Below, piece by piece: positions 45,301 through 58,054 of a stretch of 64,000 bases of DNA; positions within the stretch are counted from its first letter, which is position 1; each line of letters begins with the position of its first letter. Under the pieces are notes generated by a model, which saw only the letters and a list, made by a program, of their open reading frames with translations, was not told where the DNA came from and did not search any database. The DNA lies in NCBI RefSeq assembly GCF_003576645.1, contig NC_044918.1, positions 27,923,827-27,987,826 of the forward strand. Reading direction: 5' to 3'. This stretch comes from Ipomoea triloba. Lineage: Eukaryota; Streptophyta; Magnoliopsida; Solanales; Convolvulaceae. The position numbers and the translations under genes were made by a program.

Positions 45301-46892
45301 GGGGGAAGAGTCTGAAAGACTTTCCAGATATGCCTCTTCCAGATGAAACCAACATCGGGTTTATGGAAAACATGTTGATAGCTGGAGAGTTGGCGTATGA
45401 TAAGGAATCGTTGAAGATAGAGCATGAAACATTAGTAACACAATTGACAGATGAGCAAAAGAATGTTTACGACTCTGTGATGAATGATATTGATTGTAAT
45501 GGAGGTGGACTCTTCTTTGTGTATGGTTACGGAGGAACAGGCAAGACATTCGTGTGGAGGATGTTATCCTCAATGATAAGGAGCCGCGGAGATATTGTTC
45601 TAAATGTTGCTTCAAGTGGAATAGCATCTTTATTATTACTGGGAGGAAGGACAGCGCATTCTAGATTTGTTATACCACTCTCATTGAATGAAGATTCCAC
45701 GTGCAATATATCGCAAGGTAGTGACCTTGTTGAGCTTATAATTAGGAGCAAATTGATAATATGGGATGAAGCACCAATGACTCACAAACACCGTTTTGAG
45801 GCTTTGGACCAAACCATGAGGGATCTATTGAGGTTTGCCATACCGGGTAGTGCTGAAAAGACATTTGGTGGAAAGACAGTAGTTTTAGACGGTGATTTTA
45901 GACAAATTCTTCCAGTTATTCCCAAAGCAACGAGACCGATAGTTGTCGGAGCAACTATTAATTCTTCATACCTCTGGACAAATTGCAAGGTATTGAGGCT
46001 CACGAAGAACTTGAGACTACGGAGCTTAGCTTCAGAGGAAGATAGGCAGACGGTTGATTGGTTTTCAAAATGGATTGCAAACATAGGAGATGGGATAACA
46101 GGGGTTGTAAACAATGGTTTGTCTGAGATCGATATTCCGCCAAGGTTTCTCTTAAACTATGGACATGATCCCATAGCAACTATAGTGGAAAGCACATTCC
46201 CAAGCGCGAGATATGGCATGATTGATGAGTTGGACCTAGAAGAGCGAGCGATCCTTTCACCGACTTTAGATGTGGTTGATCAAATTAATCAATACATGTG
46301 CAACATGAACACTGCAGAAGGTCGAACTTATTTAAGTTGTGAGCCTTTGTGTAAGGCAGAATCAGACGGCGAAAATCTATCACAAGTACACACTCCTGAA
46401 TTTTTAAATAGTCTGAGATTGTCTAGGCTTCCCAATCATTCATTGATACTAAAGGTTGGTGCACCTGTTATGTTATTGCGGAACATAGATCACTCTCTTG
46501 GTCTTTGCAATGGTACGCGCCTCATTGTCACAAGATTGACAGATCATATTGTGGAAGCAAAAATAGTTAATGGGACACATCAAGGGACCAAAGTTCTTAT
46601 TGCCCGAATGTCTCTCACCCCATCTGATACGAGATTGCCCTTCAAGTTCCAGCGTAAACAATTTCCGTTGATGCTTGCATATGCAATGACTATCAACAAA
46701 AGTCAGGGTCAAACACTAACTCACGTTGGGTTATTGCTAAAAAAATCGGTCTTTAATCACGGTCAGTTGTACGTGGCTTTTTCGCGAGTAATTCATCCTG
46801 ATGGTCTGAAAGTTTTAGCTCTAGACGAGTATGGACAAACTTCTTTTACTACTACCAATGTCGTCTACAAAGAAGTTTTCAATAATGTGTAA
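42360..46892 (+). pseudogene. Helitron Rep-helicase (RepHel) gene, broken
   Basis: Exon 1 (to about 42,794) has CNYCGALFW and the helitron-like N-domain. An intron follows to about 42,902. The next exon is open to 43,600, where a 2-nt insertion shifts the frame. The Rep domain has FITFTCNPNWPEI, the HUH-type motif GLPHAHILLF and the tyrosine motif KYLFKYVNKGND. Stops fall at about 44,082, 44,673, 44,748 and 45,006. The Pif1-type helicase (45,219-46,892) is open and has Walker A GYGGTGKTFVW, Walker B LIIWDEAPM, VLDGDFRQILPV, AYAMTINKSQGQTL and GQLYVAFSRV. Rep would nick and join ssDNA for rolling-circle transposition and the helicase would unwind it. Stops in the Rep part make it inactive, but all key motifs survive. 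Confidence 0.9.
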
Positions 46893-47297
46893 TTCAAAAA
46901 AGTTATATTATATATTCTTTTTTTTTTATACAAAGATGACAAATTTTTTTATATATCTATATAAAACATATATCTTGCGTACATATAATTTCTATAATTG
47001 AGTTGCTACACAACGAAGTAATTAAACCAATTAATACAAATCCTAAACATTGATATGCAAATTGTTTAATGTATCAACACCAAATGTGTATATCTACATG
47101 TTTGTTATTAATTGGTAATTATTTGTTCATATTCAAGTTATTTGAAAAAAAATTGTTCATATTCAAGCAATAATAACATCACAAAACACAATGAATTAAA
47201 CTCAATTCTCCAATTACATTATATAATATTTTATATTACGGTTTACACAATTGTATTACGATATAAATATTATTCACATATTATAACAAATCCATTC

Positions 47298-47324
47298 CGT
47301 GCAACGCACGAGTGGAAATACTAG
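47298..47324 (+). other. Helitron B 3' terminus: hairpin and CTAG
   Basis: CGTGC-AAC-GCACG makes a 5-bp stem with a 3-nt loop. Ten bases later comes the terminal CTAG before a host T. This is the canonical Helitron 3' end (hairpin plus CTRR). Confidence 0.9.
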
Positions 47325-48607
47325 TTATTAATTATAACATTAATATTAATGTTACTAGATATGACTGCAATTCTAGTTTTGTGTCGATTCACAATTTTGG
47401 AAAATAATAAATTGCTTAGCGGTTTCGATTTGAATCGCCAGTAATACATCCTCACCAGCCACAGCGGCGTCTTCATCATTGTTGCCCTACAAGAGCTCTT
47501 TTACGATCAAATGCCATCCAAATGCGTAGTACTAGTGCCACACTTTACATCAGCATCATCGATGTCAAAAATTTCATCATAAAATTAAAAAATTAAAAAA
47601 TTTGAAGAGAAAAAAATACCATTGCCTAAAATAGGGTTTCACTGAAAAACGTCACCGAAAAGACTAAAAGTGTTCAAACTATAATATTTTGAGATTTTAA
47701 ATAACAAAACGACTATCTGAAACTAAATTTGAAATTGCCTAAGACAAAGGATCTCCGCTAGAGTTAACTCTATCTTAAAATATCAAAACTCATGACGTAC
47801 AAAATGTAAAATGTATTAGGAAGCTAGATCCGATTAAGTTTAACCAAATGTGAGGATTAGCTAAAATTGCAACACAAAAATAAATCGAAGTTGACCAAGG
47901 TAGGCCACACGAGTTGAATTTTGCATGCCGTTGGATTTCTAAATCTTAATGAATATTTATTTTATGGTTTCTATTTATAATTTATTAAAAATATATTTAA
48001 AAAATCATTCAATTTATTTAAATATTCAATTAAAATTTGATAAATTAAAGAATATTAGTGGTACCGTTCGGTGGAGAAATTCAAATTTTATAAGTACGGA
48101 GTAATTTATTAGAAAAATATATATTAAAATTCGTGTGAAAAATTATCTCGGGTATATATTTCACTTTAAAAGCGTTAAGAGGTAAGATGTAAAATTATAA
48201 CGAGACTCTATAATGTCAAAAAGAGATTAGTGACAATCCAATCTTGTAAAGAACATGTAATGTTAAACAGCTTTTTGTTAGACTCTTTTTAGGTGAGAGT
48301 CAAGTTATGTAAAAGCAAGGAACCGAATTCAAATTAATCTTAAAATAATAAGAATAGAGTAATGCAATCTTCCCCTTCTTAGATGACATTTGATAATTGT
48401 ACAATTAACTTTCTTTTTAACTAATGATGAGGTCACTCAAGTTAGGACACCAATGATTTTAAGTCACGGGAGATGGACACTAATATTTGTTTTTTGGAGA
48501 GAAAAAGATCAGAGCCAAAGGCTGAAATGTGTTATTTTTTTCATGACTTGACAAAAATAGGATGAATTTGAAAGGTGGACAAAAGTAGGAAAAGATACTT
48601 AGGGACA
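47325..48607. other. Intergenic, no gene seen
   Basis: AT-rich host sequence without coding signal or termini that I recognise. Confidence 0.5.
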
Positions 48608-49222
48608 CTAACGAGGCGTTTGGTTGGAAGGAAGGAATTATATGGGAAAGAAATTGTAATTTTAAGGAAAAAGAATAATGTGAAAATAAATTGAGAGTTT
48701 AAATTCCAGTGTTTGGTTTGTAGGAATAAGATTACAATTTTAATTCCAATGTTTGGTATACTGGGAATTGAAAGGGAATAAGTAGTATAAAATCCAAAAT
48801 GCCCATTGTTGTTGTTGTTGTTGTTGTTATTATTATTATTATTAATCTTATATGACAAGTATCTCTTGGACCCATTTGCATATTCAAACACCCAAAAAAA
48901 TATAACATATTAAATTCAAAATTTTGTTCTTCAAAATGTAGGCAAAATACTGTATATACATATCAAATTTAGATACTTGAAAGTTTTTAGAAAACATACT
49001 TGATTAAGGTTGGCTTAGAATGATTATTGCTCAAAAGCGGCGTTATCGGTTGACAGTAGTAGAAAATAATGCACGCTATCATCTAGAGGAGAAGGTCATG
49101 CATTAGTTTTAGGTTTAAAAAAAAAAGGAGGAAAATTTTGTCTTAGGACTTTTTTTTTTCTTCTTCAAATTCACGAAATTAAGTGGGAATAGAATTCAAA
49201 TTCCCTCCGACCAAAAGCCATG
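48608..49222. mobile_element. MITE-like element with TTTGGTTGG-type ends
   Basis: Left end GGCGTTTGGTTGGAAGGAAGG; the right end AATTCCCTCCGACCAAAAGCC is its imperfect inverse. GTTTGG/GGAATT blocks inside match the style of the sequence at 31,990-32,150. A GTT/ATT trinucleotide tract lies at 48,806-48,843. The target duplication is unclear. It sits just upstream of the putative promoter of the RING-CH gene. Confidence 0.4.
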
Positions 49223-49369
49223 TAATTGTTTTTTATTTATTTACTCCGTATTTTTTTGGTGGGGATTTTTTTATTTATAATTGTTGATGTGACTGCTTGT
49301 TTCTAGCTCACTCTCGGCCTCTTTGGTATAGTTAAAACTAAGAGTGAAATCAGAAATGTAATGTATGGA

Positions 49370-49529
49370 TAGAAATCCCTCTCCATCTCCACTTTATAGA
49401 AACACAGTACAGTATCTACTGCTCCACCCACCCACCCCTTCCGCCTGCCCAAATCTCCGATGCGTATATCAGTTTAGTATCTCTTCGTCTCTGCAAATCC
49501 AAACACCTCCGATCCGCCCTTCATCAAAG
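49370..49529 (+). other. Possible 5' UTR exon of the RING-CH gene
   Basis: CT-rich leader-like sequence after a TATAG-containing stretch, ending CATCAAAG|GTTCG. It would join the acceptor at 53,922 (AATAAAACAG) across a 4.4-kb intron that contains the copia remnant. Inference from composition and splice signals; no transcript evidence. Confidence 0.4.
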
Positions 49530-50517
49530 GTTCGTTTCCTCTTTCCTTTTTCGCTGTTATTTTTTTTTTTTCTCTCGGTTAGTAATAAATAGGATACAGC
49601 TGAACTGTCGAGTAGGCTTTGTGTAATTTCTCATGGAAATTCTTCTATCTAATTGATTGCAAACGGAGATGTTAGTGAATGCAGTTTTGGATGAGTGATT
49701 GCTCCGTTGTGACGTTTTATAGCATCTTTTTTTTTTTTTTTTTTTTTTGACTTTCTGTGTATATGTGTATGAATAACTTAGAAGGATTTATCTCTGAATT
49801 CTTTTCACTAATAATTGTGTTGGTGCTTTTCTCTGAATTCTTCGTTCTGAATGAAAGCTCCTCCGAGCCTGTGTTACTGTTGTAATCATTAAGTATATGC
49901 CAGTGATAACAGGATCCAATTTCAAGGAGTTTTCATTTCACAACATTTTTTTCTTTTTATTTCACTTTCTGGAATAATTTGTAGTTCATGACATAGAACT
50001 AATGTAGGCATATACTATAACTTATTCCATGTACCCCTGCCCACCTCACTCTTGGCACCTCAATGCAAATAAATGTTCACCGTTGTGTCATAATGTTCAC
50101 TCCTTAGTCCTTATGTTGTAAATGTTCATCACAGCTGTAAATGTTCACCAAAGAAGTCAAAGGCTCAGAAAGTTTTACAGTAGTCAAAAGATTGAGCATA
50201 AATAAGAGAATCTGAGAAGGTGAAGAGGATACTAAATAAGTGGACTTGGGACTAGTGTTGACTATGAGCAATCATGTATGCAGAGCAAGCTAGTAGGGCA
50301 AAGTAAAAGAGCCCTGGTCTGTTAAGATTGTTAATTTGCCAATGACAAAAGAAAGGACCGTTTGTTGGAGTTTTGGGACCACAATTGGTCGACTTATGGG
50401 GTTTTGGGTTCCCTATAAGATCGCAAATGTATTATCTTTTCTTATTGTGCTGTCTTTGTTATTTGGGGTATATCATGTAACTATACCTCTTCTACTTGGA
50501 TTTCATGTCCTTGGTTT
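49530..50517. other. Presumed 5' intron sequence
   Basis: T-rich, intron-like; no gene or repeat terminus seen. Confidence 0.35.
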
Positions 50518-52500
50518 TAATCTGAATATCTGTATGTATTTACTGATGGAGCATAAGCCCTCAACTACCCTTGACTCTCTCTAACACTCCCTCTCAAGTT
50601 GGAGCATAAATATTGATCATGTTCAACTTGTTACAAATACAGTCAATCATACTTTTACCAAGTCCCTTCGCAAACAAATTTGCTAGTTGATCACCACTAC
50701 GGACATGCACCACAGAGATCAGTCCTTGTTGCATCTTTTCACGCACAAAATGACAATCTACTTCAATATGTTTGGTCCGCTCATGGAACAATGGGTTATT
50801 GGAAATATGTACAGCCCGCTTGGTTGTCACACCACAAACTTATTGGCACACTCACGTTCGCACCAACCTCTTTTAGAATGTTGTGTACCCACGTTATTTA
50901 CAAGCCATATGAGCCATAGCTTTATACTCAGATTTTGCACTAGATCGAGCCACAACACTTTGTTTATTACTTTTCCACGAGACCACATTGCGCCCTACAA
51001 ACACATGATTCCCTGTCATAGACCTCTTGTCACTCGGCAACCCGACCCAATAGCATAAAAAAATGCCTCAATATTCATATGCCCGCAGTCAACATACAAA
51101 ATTTCTTTTCCAAGAGCACTCTTCAAATATTTCACAATTCGAACAGCCACTTCCCAAATTGACTCCATAAATTGACTCACCACACTTACTGGAAATGCAA
51201 TATTTGGACGGGTAATAGTGAGTTAGTTTAGTTTTTCCACCGATCTTCTATACCTCTCAGAGCTATCAAAGACCCCCCCCCCCCCCCCTCACCAGCTACA
51301 ANNNNNNNNNNNNNNNNNNNNNNNNNNNNNNNNNNNNNNNNNNNNNNNNNNNNNNNNNNNNNNNNNNNNNNNNNNNNNNNNNNNNNNNNNNNNNNNNNNN
51401 NNNNNNNNNNNNNNNNNNNNNNNNNNNNNNNNNNNNNNNNNNNNNNNNNNNNNNNNNNNNNNNNNNNNNNNNNNNNNNNNNNNNNNNNNNNNNNNNNNNN
51501 NNNNNNNNNNNNNNNNNNNNNNNNNNNNNNNNNNNNNNNNNNNNNNNNNNNNNNNNNNNNNNNNNNNNNNNNNNNNNNNNNNNNNNNNNNNNNNNNNNNN
51601 NNNNNNNNNNNNNNNNNNNNNNNNNNNNNNNNNNNNNNNNNNNNNNNNNNNNNNNNNNNNNNNNNNNNNNNNNNNNNNNNNNNNNNNNNNNNNNNNNNNN
51701 NNNNNNNNNNNNNNNNNNNNNNNNNNNNNNNNNNNNNNNNNNNNNNNNNNNNNNNNNNNNNNNNNNNNNNNNNNNNNNNNNNNNNNNNNNNNNNNNNNNN
51801 NNNNNNNNNNNNNNNNNNNNNNNNNNNNNNNNNNNNNNNNNNNNNNNNNNCCCCCCCCCCCCTCCTTCACCAGCTACAAGCTTGGTACCTTGATCCATGG
51901 GTTTTTCACAAGGCCTCGACCCACAATCTAGTATCCTCAAGAAAATCTAACACATACTTCCTCAATGAAAGAAATATACCTTTCTTGGAACATACAACTT
52001 CAATTCCTAGAAAATACTTCAAAACTATATCAAAACCATACCTCCACATACTCAGCACATCAAGGTGAGAGTACCCGTGCAAGTCCCGATCAAAGATACT
52101 GCCGGAATCTCCCTCACGTGCTGGCGCGTGGAGCTAGAGGTGATTGGCGACGACGCGACGGTGGCGTGATTCCTCCTTTGGCGTTGCCCTACTATTCCGA
52201 CCTTAGCCTAGTACCTCACACTTAGTCACAGGCTTTTATACCATGTTAACCTGAATATTTGTGTGTATTTACTGATGAAAAGAGCTATACAAGGGAAAGA
52301 GCTATACAAGGGAGCCTATTTAGTCACAAGGGAGCCTAGTACCTCACACTTAGTCACAGGCTTTTATACCATGTTAACCTGAATATTTGTGTGTATTTAC
52401 TGATGAAAAGAGCTATACAAGGGAGCCTATTTATATACACTGCTGAGACACCTCAACCACATATTTTGAAATTCAAAGAGATCTAAATCCTCAACTACCC
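50518..52500 (-). mobile_element. Copia retrotransposon remnant with assembly gap
   Basis: Left: a short LTR piece (CTGAATATCTGTATGTATTT), then a polypurine tract (minus strand CAACTTGAGAGGGAGTGTTA). Next comes the copia RNase H C-terminus (50,594-50,830: [33 protein letters not shown]), with frameshifted RNase H further right. Right: leader with a tRNA-Met-like primer site (minus CATGGTATAAAAGCC) and the LTR from 52,246. The PBS-LTR junction is tandemly duplicated with a 128-bp period (52,233 and 52,361). Gag, integrase and RT are missing or in the gap. It lies in the presumed first intron of the RING-CH gene. Confidence 0.75.
51302..51850. other. Assembly gap of 549 N
   Basis: Both sides have a C run followed by the phrase TCACCAGCTACAA, so the flanks probably overlap and the gap size is arbitrary. 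Apparent frames across it are artefacts. Confidence 0.95.
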
Positions 52501-52589
52501 CCATCCCCCTCCCCTCTTCTTTCTCTCATTTAATAACATGTCAACAATTATTTTCAACTCATTAATGATGATCAATCTTCCAAAATCTC

Positions 52590-52775
52590 ACTTCTTGGAC
52601 TTGAATGGTTTTCCCACATTGATGGGCATGGCATAAGCAAGAACAAGGTCACCTACTTGGGCACTTTTCAGATGGTGGGTACTAAGACGGAGGAGAGCAG
52701 TGAAATTGGAACGATTGCGATGAGAGCATTCCACCACCCCAACTAGACCATACTTCTCCTGTTGAAATTTCTTAT
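52590..52775 (-). pseudogene. Coding-like 3' fragment, family not recognised
   Basis: Minus strand reads KFQQEKYGLVGVVECSHRNR, then NFTALLRLSTHHLKSAQVGD, LVLAYAMPINVGKPFKSKK and a stop. There is no start and no upstream continuation. It has the look of a real C-terminus, but I cannot name it. Sequence just right of it (52,790-52,880) on the plus strand reads NGVKGVVGVVDCS, possibly coincidence. Confidence 0.25.
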
Positions 52776-53922
52776 GGAAACTATGTTCGGATTCACTGCT
52801 ATTCTGCCAAATGGGGTAAAAGGTGTAGTTGGGGTGGTGGACTGCTCCATTTTCACTGTTCCAGACTGTTCATTAGTCCAAAAAAAGTTGGCTGATGTGT
52901 ATGCTAACATCATTAAATATTAATGACTTGGAAATAATGGTTGACATGTTATTAAATCAGTGGATTGGACACATGTTGATGTGGTTAATGCCTGGGATAC
53001 TTAAATCTTTTCTCCTCACAAGGAAACTGGAATGAATATTAGTTATGGTGAAATGAGAATGTTAAAATTGGCATGCGCTAAACAAACAAGGAATGGAATG
53101 GAAATGACGTACACAGATGATGGTTATAGAATCACTTATAGAAAGTATATTAAGAGAAAGCAAATATATATTCTTTGAATGTGTCCAAAGAAGGCCTGCT
53201 GATGTAGGGTTATGTGTAATACAAAAGTTGCAAATAGGACAAGGAGAGAAGATGACAGAAAAGGAAGAAGAGGTTCAGTTTTTTCCAGACCATATGGTTT
53301 GTACATCGACATCTGTGATAGTATTGAATTCCCATTTTTCATGGCTGTGGTTTCTTCAAGATGAAATTGAATTGGAATTTTATGAGGCATGATGGCTTGT
53401 TTATCAGTTGCTACTACAGTAATTGTGACAATGTTTCACAGTTTTGCATCTCAAATGATGTCATTACTATTAGAAACCGATGAACTAGTATCACTAAATA
53501 GATTGCTTATGGTTGTGTATTTATGAAATCCAATCTATTTTCAAATCAGTAAGCATACTAAAGTTGTACCCAAGTATACAGTATTGTACACCTAGGAAAA
53601 CCAAAGAAGCTCAACGGTATACAGATGAGTTATGATTTGCTATCTCAGTGATAGCACCCGAACCAAACCCCAAAGGTTCATGCTTTTACAACAGACCTCA
53701 AGAGACAACTAGGAATGTAATACATGATAGTGATTTTTTCCCCATGTTTATGATTATTTCCTTGCTGTACTTGTTTCTTCTCTTCTCATAGTTGAATGCT
53801 TTGAGCCACAAAAAGATGAAATGCTTGATGTGATTTTACATTCGATGTGAAAAAGATCTTTAGTTTTTTAACTGTGGACTTGTGACTTCTATTATTGTGT
53901 TTCTTCTACTTCAATAAAACAG
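52776..53922. other. Intron-like region upstream of the RING-CH coding exon
   Basis: No recognised gene; a 90-aa frame at 53,117-53,392 shows no family and is probably chance. Ends at the acceptor AAAACAG (53,922). Confidence 0.4.
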
Positions 53923-54046
53923 GGGATCACTTTACTGTCCAAAACCCTATGGCATAGCTTTAAAAGGTTCACACAGAAATGCAATAGCCATCAAAAGCCG
54001 CCAAAAGGACAGTAACAAGTTCTATAGATGGTAAACTTCACATGTG

Positions 54047-56894
54047 ATGGAAAGTGGGAATATATGTCAGAGCAGTGATGTGATTAGGAGAAGCACTGCA
54101 CCTATCACAAGTGAAGAATCAAGTAATTCTGTATCATGTCATAATCTGGACAAGGAGGCAAACCTGGCAACTTGTAGAGTGTGCCAATGTACTGAATCTG
54201 ACAAAAGGGGAGATGCTGCACTGGAATTCCTAGGTATTACTCCTCCATCAAGTGACACACAGGATAGAAATTGGGAGGTTAAGCCCTATCAAAACAAAGA
54301 AACAAAAGATGATGAAAATGATTGCAGTGCTAGAATTGAACCTAAAGGATCTAAGTTTGTTGAATTCATTAGTCCCGATGGGGAAGTTTTTGTCTGTAAT
54401 GCTGATATTGAAATGGGTTTTGATCCTAACCAGGGCAGTTTAGTTGAACTTGGCTGTGCCTGCAAAAATGATCTTGCTCTTGTACACTATGCATGTGCAC
54501 TCAAGTGGTTTGTCAACCATGGATCCACCACCTGTGAGATATGTGGATGTTTAGCTAGTCATATAAGAATTGCAGACTTCAAGAAAGTTATGAGTTCTTT
54601 GAAAGAGTATAATGTGCTAAGAGAAAGGACTGTTAGTGGGGAGCCTATTCCTTCACAGATGCAGGAAAACTCTAGTGTTGATCCTGATGCTGTTGCAGCT
54701 ATTCGAAGGCAGAGATTGAGTGAAATTTCATTGTGGTTCAATCCCCATAACAACACCACAGCTGTTTCACATGTTATTGAACAACCTTCTACTTCTAATA
54801 TGGTTGAAGATGAAGTCCCCCCAACTGAAAATAGTGCAACCAAATGGGCTGTGGAAGGTACTGGGATCCTCCTTGCTACAGGGCTGCTTACTGTTACTCT
54901 TGCTTGGCTCATTGCTCCCCATGTTGGAAAGGTAATCAAAAGTTGCTTTTACTTTGGTACATCCTTAGCAGTGTTATGTGGATGGCTTTGTTTTGGGTCC
55001 TACTTTTAGTTTAATTTAATTTTTTTTTCTGGTTATTTATTTTTAGTTCTGGGTTAATGACTGAAATGTGAAGGAAAATAGGGGAGTGGACAAGAATGTG
55101 AAGATTTTAAAACTGGGACAAAAATAGGAAAAGAGCATTGGGAGATGCGTTTCAGTGTTATTATTGTTTTTTCTCCGCACGTTGACCACAAACGCAAGTG
55201 GGATTTGCGTTTCACGTATAAAATACATGAGACGCAACAAAAAAAAAAAAAAAGGCGGCGACCATTTGGGGTCTCCTTCTCCTGAGAAGGCGCCCAGTTT
55301 GGTCAAGTGGGACTTGCGGCTCATGTATTTTATACGTGCGGAAAAATAATAATAATAATAACAAACGCATTTGGGAGATGCGTTTCTGACACTGAAACAC
55401 ATCTCCAAAATGTTCTTTTCCTATTTTTGTCCCAGTTTTAAAATCTTTACATTTTTGTCCACTCCTTTATTTTCCTTCACATTTCAGTCATTAACCCAAA
55501 TTTTCTCAGTATATCTTGCTGAAAAGTTTTTTCTCCGTATACTAATCAAAGGAACAGTTGAATTTACTAACTAGGTGTTCATAAATTGTAAATTAAACAT
55601 GACCTTCCAACATATAGTTCAATGTTTTGGGACTAACTTTGAAAGACCATATCTCAGTGATTACTTGATGAATTTGGACGTATCAAATATCTATAGAAAG
55701 CTTTTGAGGTCTAGTTTCTAAAGAATCAAATGGCTCTTGAAATGAAAGTCATAATAGAGTTATTAGCAATTTAGCAGAGGCTCTTAGTTATATACAGAAT
55801 AAATGTATTAGTTTAATCTTGTTTCAAGTATTGAGATCCTTTCATTTCCTATTCTTGTAACCTATGGTATAGTGTCTTAAATTGAGTCTAGAATAGTCTA
55901 CTTATTAGTATAAATAAGCATGTAATGATAGTGTCAAATCAAGGTGAAGTTGTATACACTTTAGTGAGTTATTGACGTATTGCATAATTATGTAATAATC
56001 TTGTAGTGTTTTTTTTCCTGTATTGCGTAATTACCTCTTTCATCTTTGTATAGCTAGATGAGTGAGCACATTACATTTGAAGCATTCATTACATAGATTC
56101 AATCATCTTATTATGCTTATGTTATTTTTTTGAAGTTTTAAGTTAACTCTGCATACCTCTGAAATTATATGTACATTACCTGTGGTGTGACCTCTCCATT
56201 CACACCTGTAAAATCCAATCTTTACTTTGCATGCATAGCTACTCCAGTTTGCCCTTTCTCCTGTTGAAATATATTCTAACTGAAATTTAAGCAAGAAACT
56301 TGTTTATACGAGATTTTCTTATTGCTCCTGCACTCTTTTGAGAAACTAGTTACTCCGACAATATGCTCTTTTCCCCTGCTTTATCTTCTTTTTTTTTTTA
56401 ATATTTCCTCTTTTAAAATTATTTTTATTAATCAACTATTCATTGTGTAGAAAACTGCAAAAAATGGGCTGCATATTCTTCTGGGAGGCGTATGTGCATT
56501 AACAATTGTAGTCTTCTTTCGCTTTGTAAGTGTTTCCATATCCTCTTCTTTGTGACATTCCATCACCGGTTAGATTGCAGCAGTCAGATATCTATTTTAC
56601 ATGTCATTGCTTCTTAAATCTCTGCTACTTAAACATTTAACAATGTAAACGCTCTTGCACTGCCGGGGAATAATTACCCTTTTCTGTTTATTAATTTCAA
56701 TTTGAAATAAATAATTAATTAAGAATACATTTCATAAATGAAATTCCAATACCAACTACTATTACCCTTGTTAAATGCAGTTTGTGTTAACAAGAATTAA
56801 GTATGGACCTGCGCGGTACTGGGCGATCTTGTTCGTTTTCTGGTTTCTTGTATTTGGCATATGGGCTTCAAGAACACATGCTCATTCAACATGA
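54047..56894 (+). CDS. RING-CH (RINGv) membrane E3 ubiquitin ligase
   Basis: Three coding exons, 54,047-54,931, 56,451-56,525 and 56,781-56,894, all phase 0 with GT-AG borders, give 357 aa. The start is the ATG at 54,047; the codon before it is GTG. A C4HC3 RING-CH finger is formed by C43, C46, C137, C139, H147, C150, C163 and C166. The C-x-C, x7, H-x2-C and C-x2-C spacings fit MARCH-type ligases, but about 88 residues separate the first two cysteine pairs. Three C-terminal hydrophobic helices (about 272-290, 301-322, 330-350) anchor it in a membrane. Such ligases ubiquitinate membrane proteins or themselves; the substrate is unknown. The last two helices are encoded by the small exons 2 and 3. 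The intron after exon 1 contains a 447-bp foldback. It is convergent with the TITAN9-like gene. Confidence 0.88.
55051..55497. mobile_element. Foldback element in the RING-CH gene intron
   Basis: GGGTTAATGACTGAAATGTG at 55,051 is inverted at 55,478-55,497. The arms pair over about 110 bases with few mismatches, and an inner pair (CGTATAAAATACATGAG and its inverse) extends the hairpin towards an A run and GC-rich loop near 55,240-55,290. No coding content. Confidence 0.85.
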
Positions 56895-58054
56895 ATATGA
56901 TACTGCCTTCCTCCATTGCAAATATGTTCTGCTTTCTTTGGTTGTGAGTTGATTCAGGTGTTATTGTAGAAAAAATAAATAAATCATATGTTAGTATAGC
57001 ATTATAGTTTATTCTTTTTGAGTCGGGGGGAGAAAAGCTCCTGATTATGTTGTTCTACACTCGATTATAATTTTTTTTTTTTCAGTTTACTGGTCTATAG
57101 ACTACAGGTCTAGTGTCTTGGGTAAAGTCGTCATATTCCAGGACTAAAAACTGCTGCTTCATCTGAAATTCTCCTCGAGTTTATTTATTCATTTTTGAGT
57201 GATTGAGAGAAATTTGTAACTAATATTTAAAGATGCATATTTTAATACTTTACTTATTTTACAGCAATTGGATCAAAGATTCGAATAATAATTGAAATGA
57301 CTTTTAATAATAGTGATGTAAAAATATCAAATCCAATAGCTTTATGACTTCGATTACTCAATGCATCCGTGAAAGAATCGGTGAATCGGTAAAAATGTAC
57401 ATGCACTAAAAAAAAAAAAATTAATGTTTTTTATTTTACCATTACAAGGGAGAAAGTGAAATACACTAACACTAGTAAAAAACTATACAATTCTCTCATC
57501 AAAAAGAAAAGGTTAAGACCAGCCAACAAGACCGACAAAAAGAAGACTTAATGCTCCCAGTGCATCCTTCATATGGTGTAACCCCACAGTTTTTTTTTTG
57601 GTATACTAAAATTGAAAACGAGGGAAGCTAACTCCACTTCAGGACACGGGCATAACACCGACTTGGAGAATCAAACAACAATCATATAAATCATCATCAA
57701 AGTTTTCAAAATAAATGTATATTCATTGATGTGGGGTTTCATTCAAAGAGAATAACTAATCAACAAAAATAAAAGATTGCAAAGCCAGCCAGGTCCTCTA
57801 ATATCAATATTAGGCTCAATATGCACATGAGAGTTATCATAATTGATTTTACATTGACCTAGCAAACGTCAGAATCTATGGTCTGGTAGTAACTAAGATA
57901 TCACCCGTACAAAGTATCTAATTTGCAAACATACATGTTGGCTGTCAAGACTATCAAAAGTATTTACATACAGTACAAGAGACATGATACATATCTAAGG
58001 AAGAAGTCATCTAATGGTGAGATGGGGTAGGGTGGGTGGGAGTTTTGTCAGCAA
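56895..58054. other. Convergent intergenic region
   Basis: Holds the 3' UTRs of the RING-CH (plus) and TITAN9-like (minus) genes. A and T runs are present; no further gene seen. Confidence 0.5.

Larger units (their letters stand above)
42360..47324 (+). mobile_element. Helitron B, 3' complete, 5' end not found
   Basis: The Rep-helicase gene and a perfect Helitron 3' terminus define the element. I found no TCTA...-type start upstream, so the left edge is unknown; it probably includes the antisense Aux/IAA exons, and possibly the Agenet fragment. 46,893-47,297 is noncoding and similar to the end of Helitron A. Confidence 0.8.

Noticed and set aside
51289..51940. 193- and 214-aa frames of unknown residues
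   Set aside because: They cross the N gap and are not sequence.
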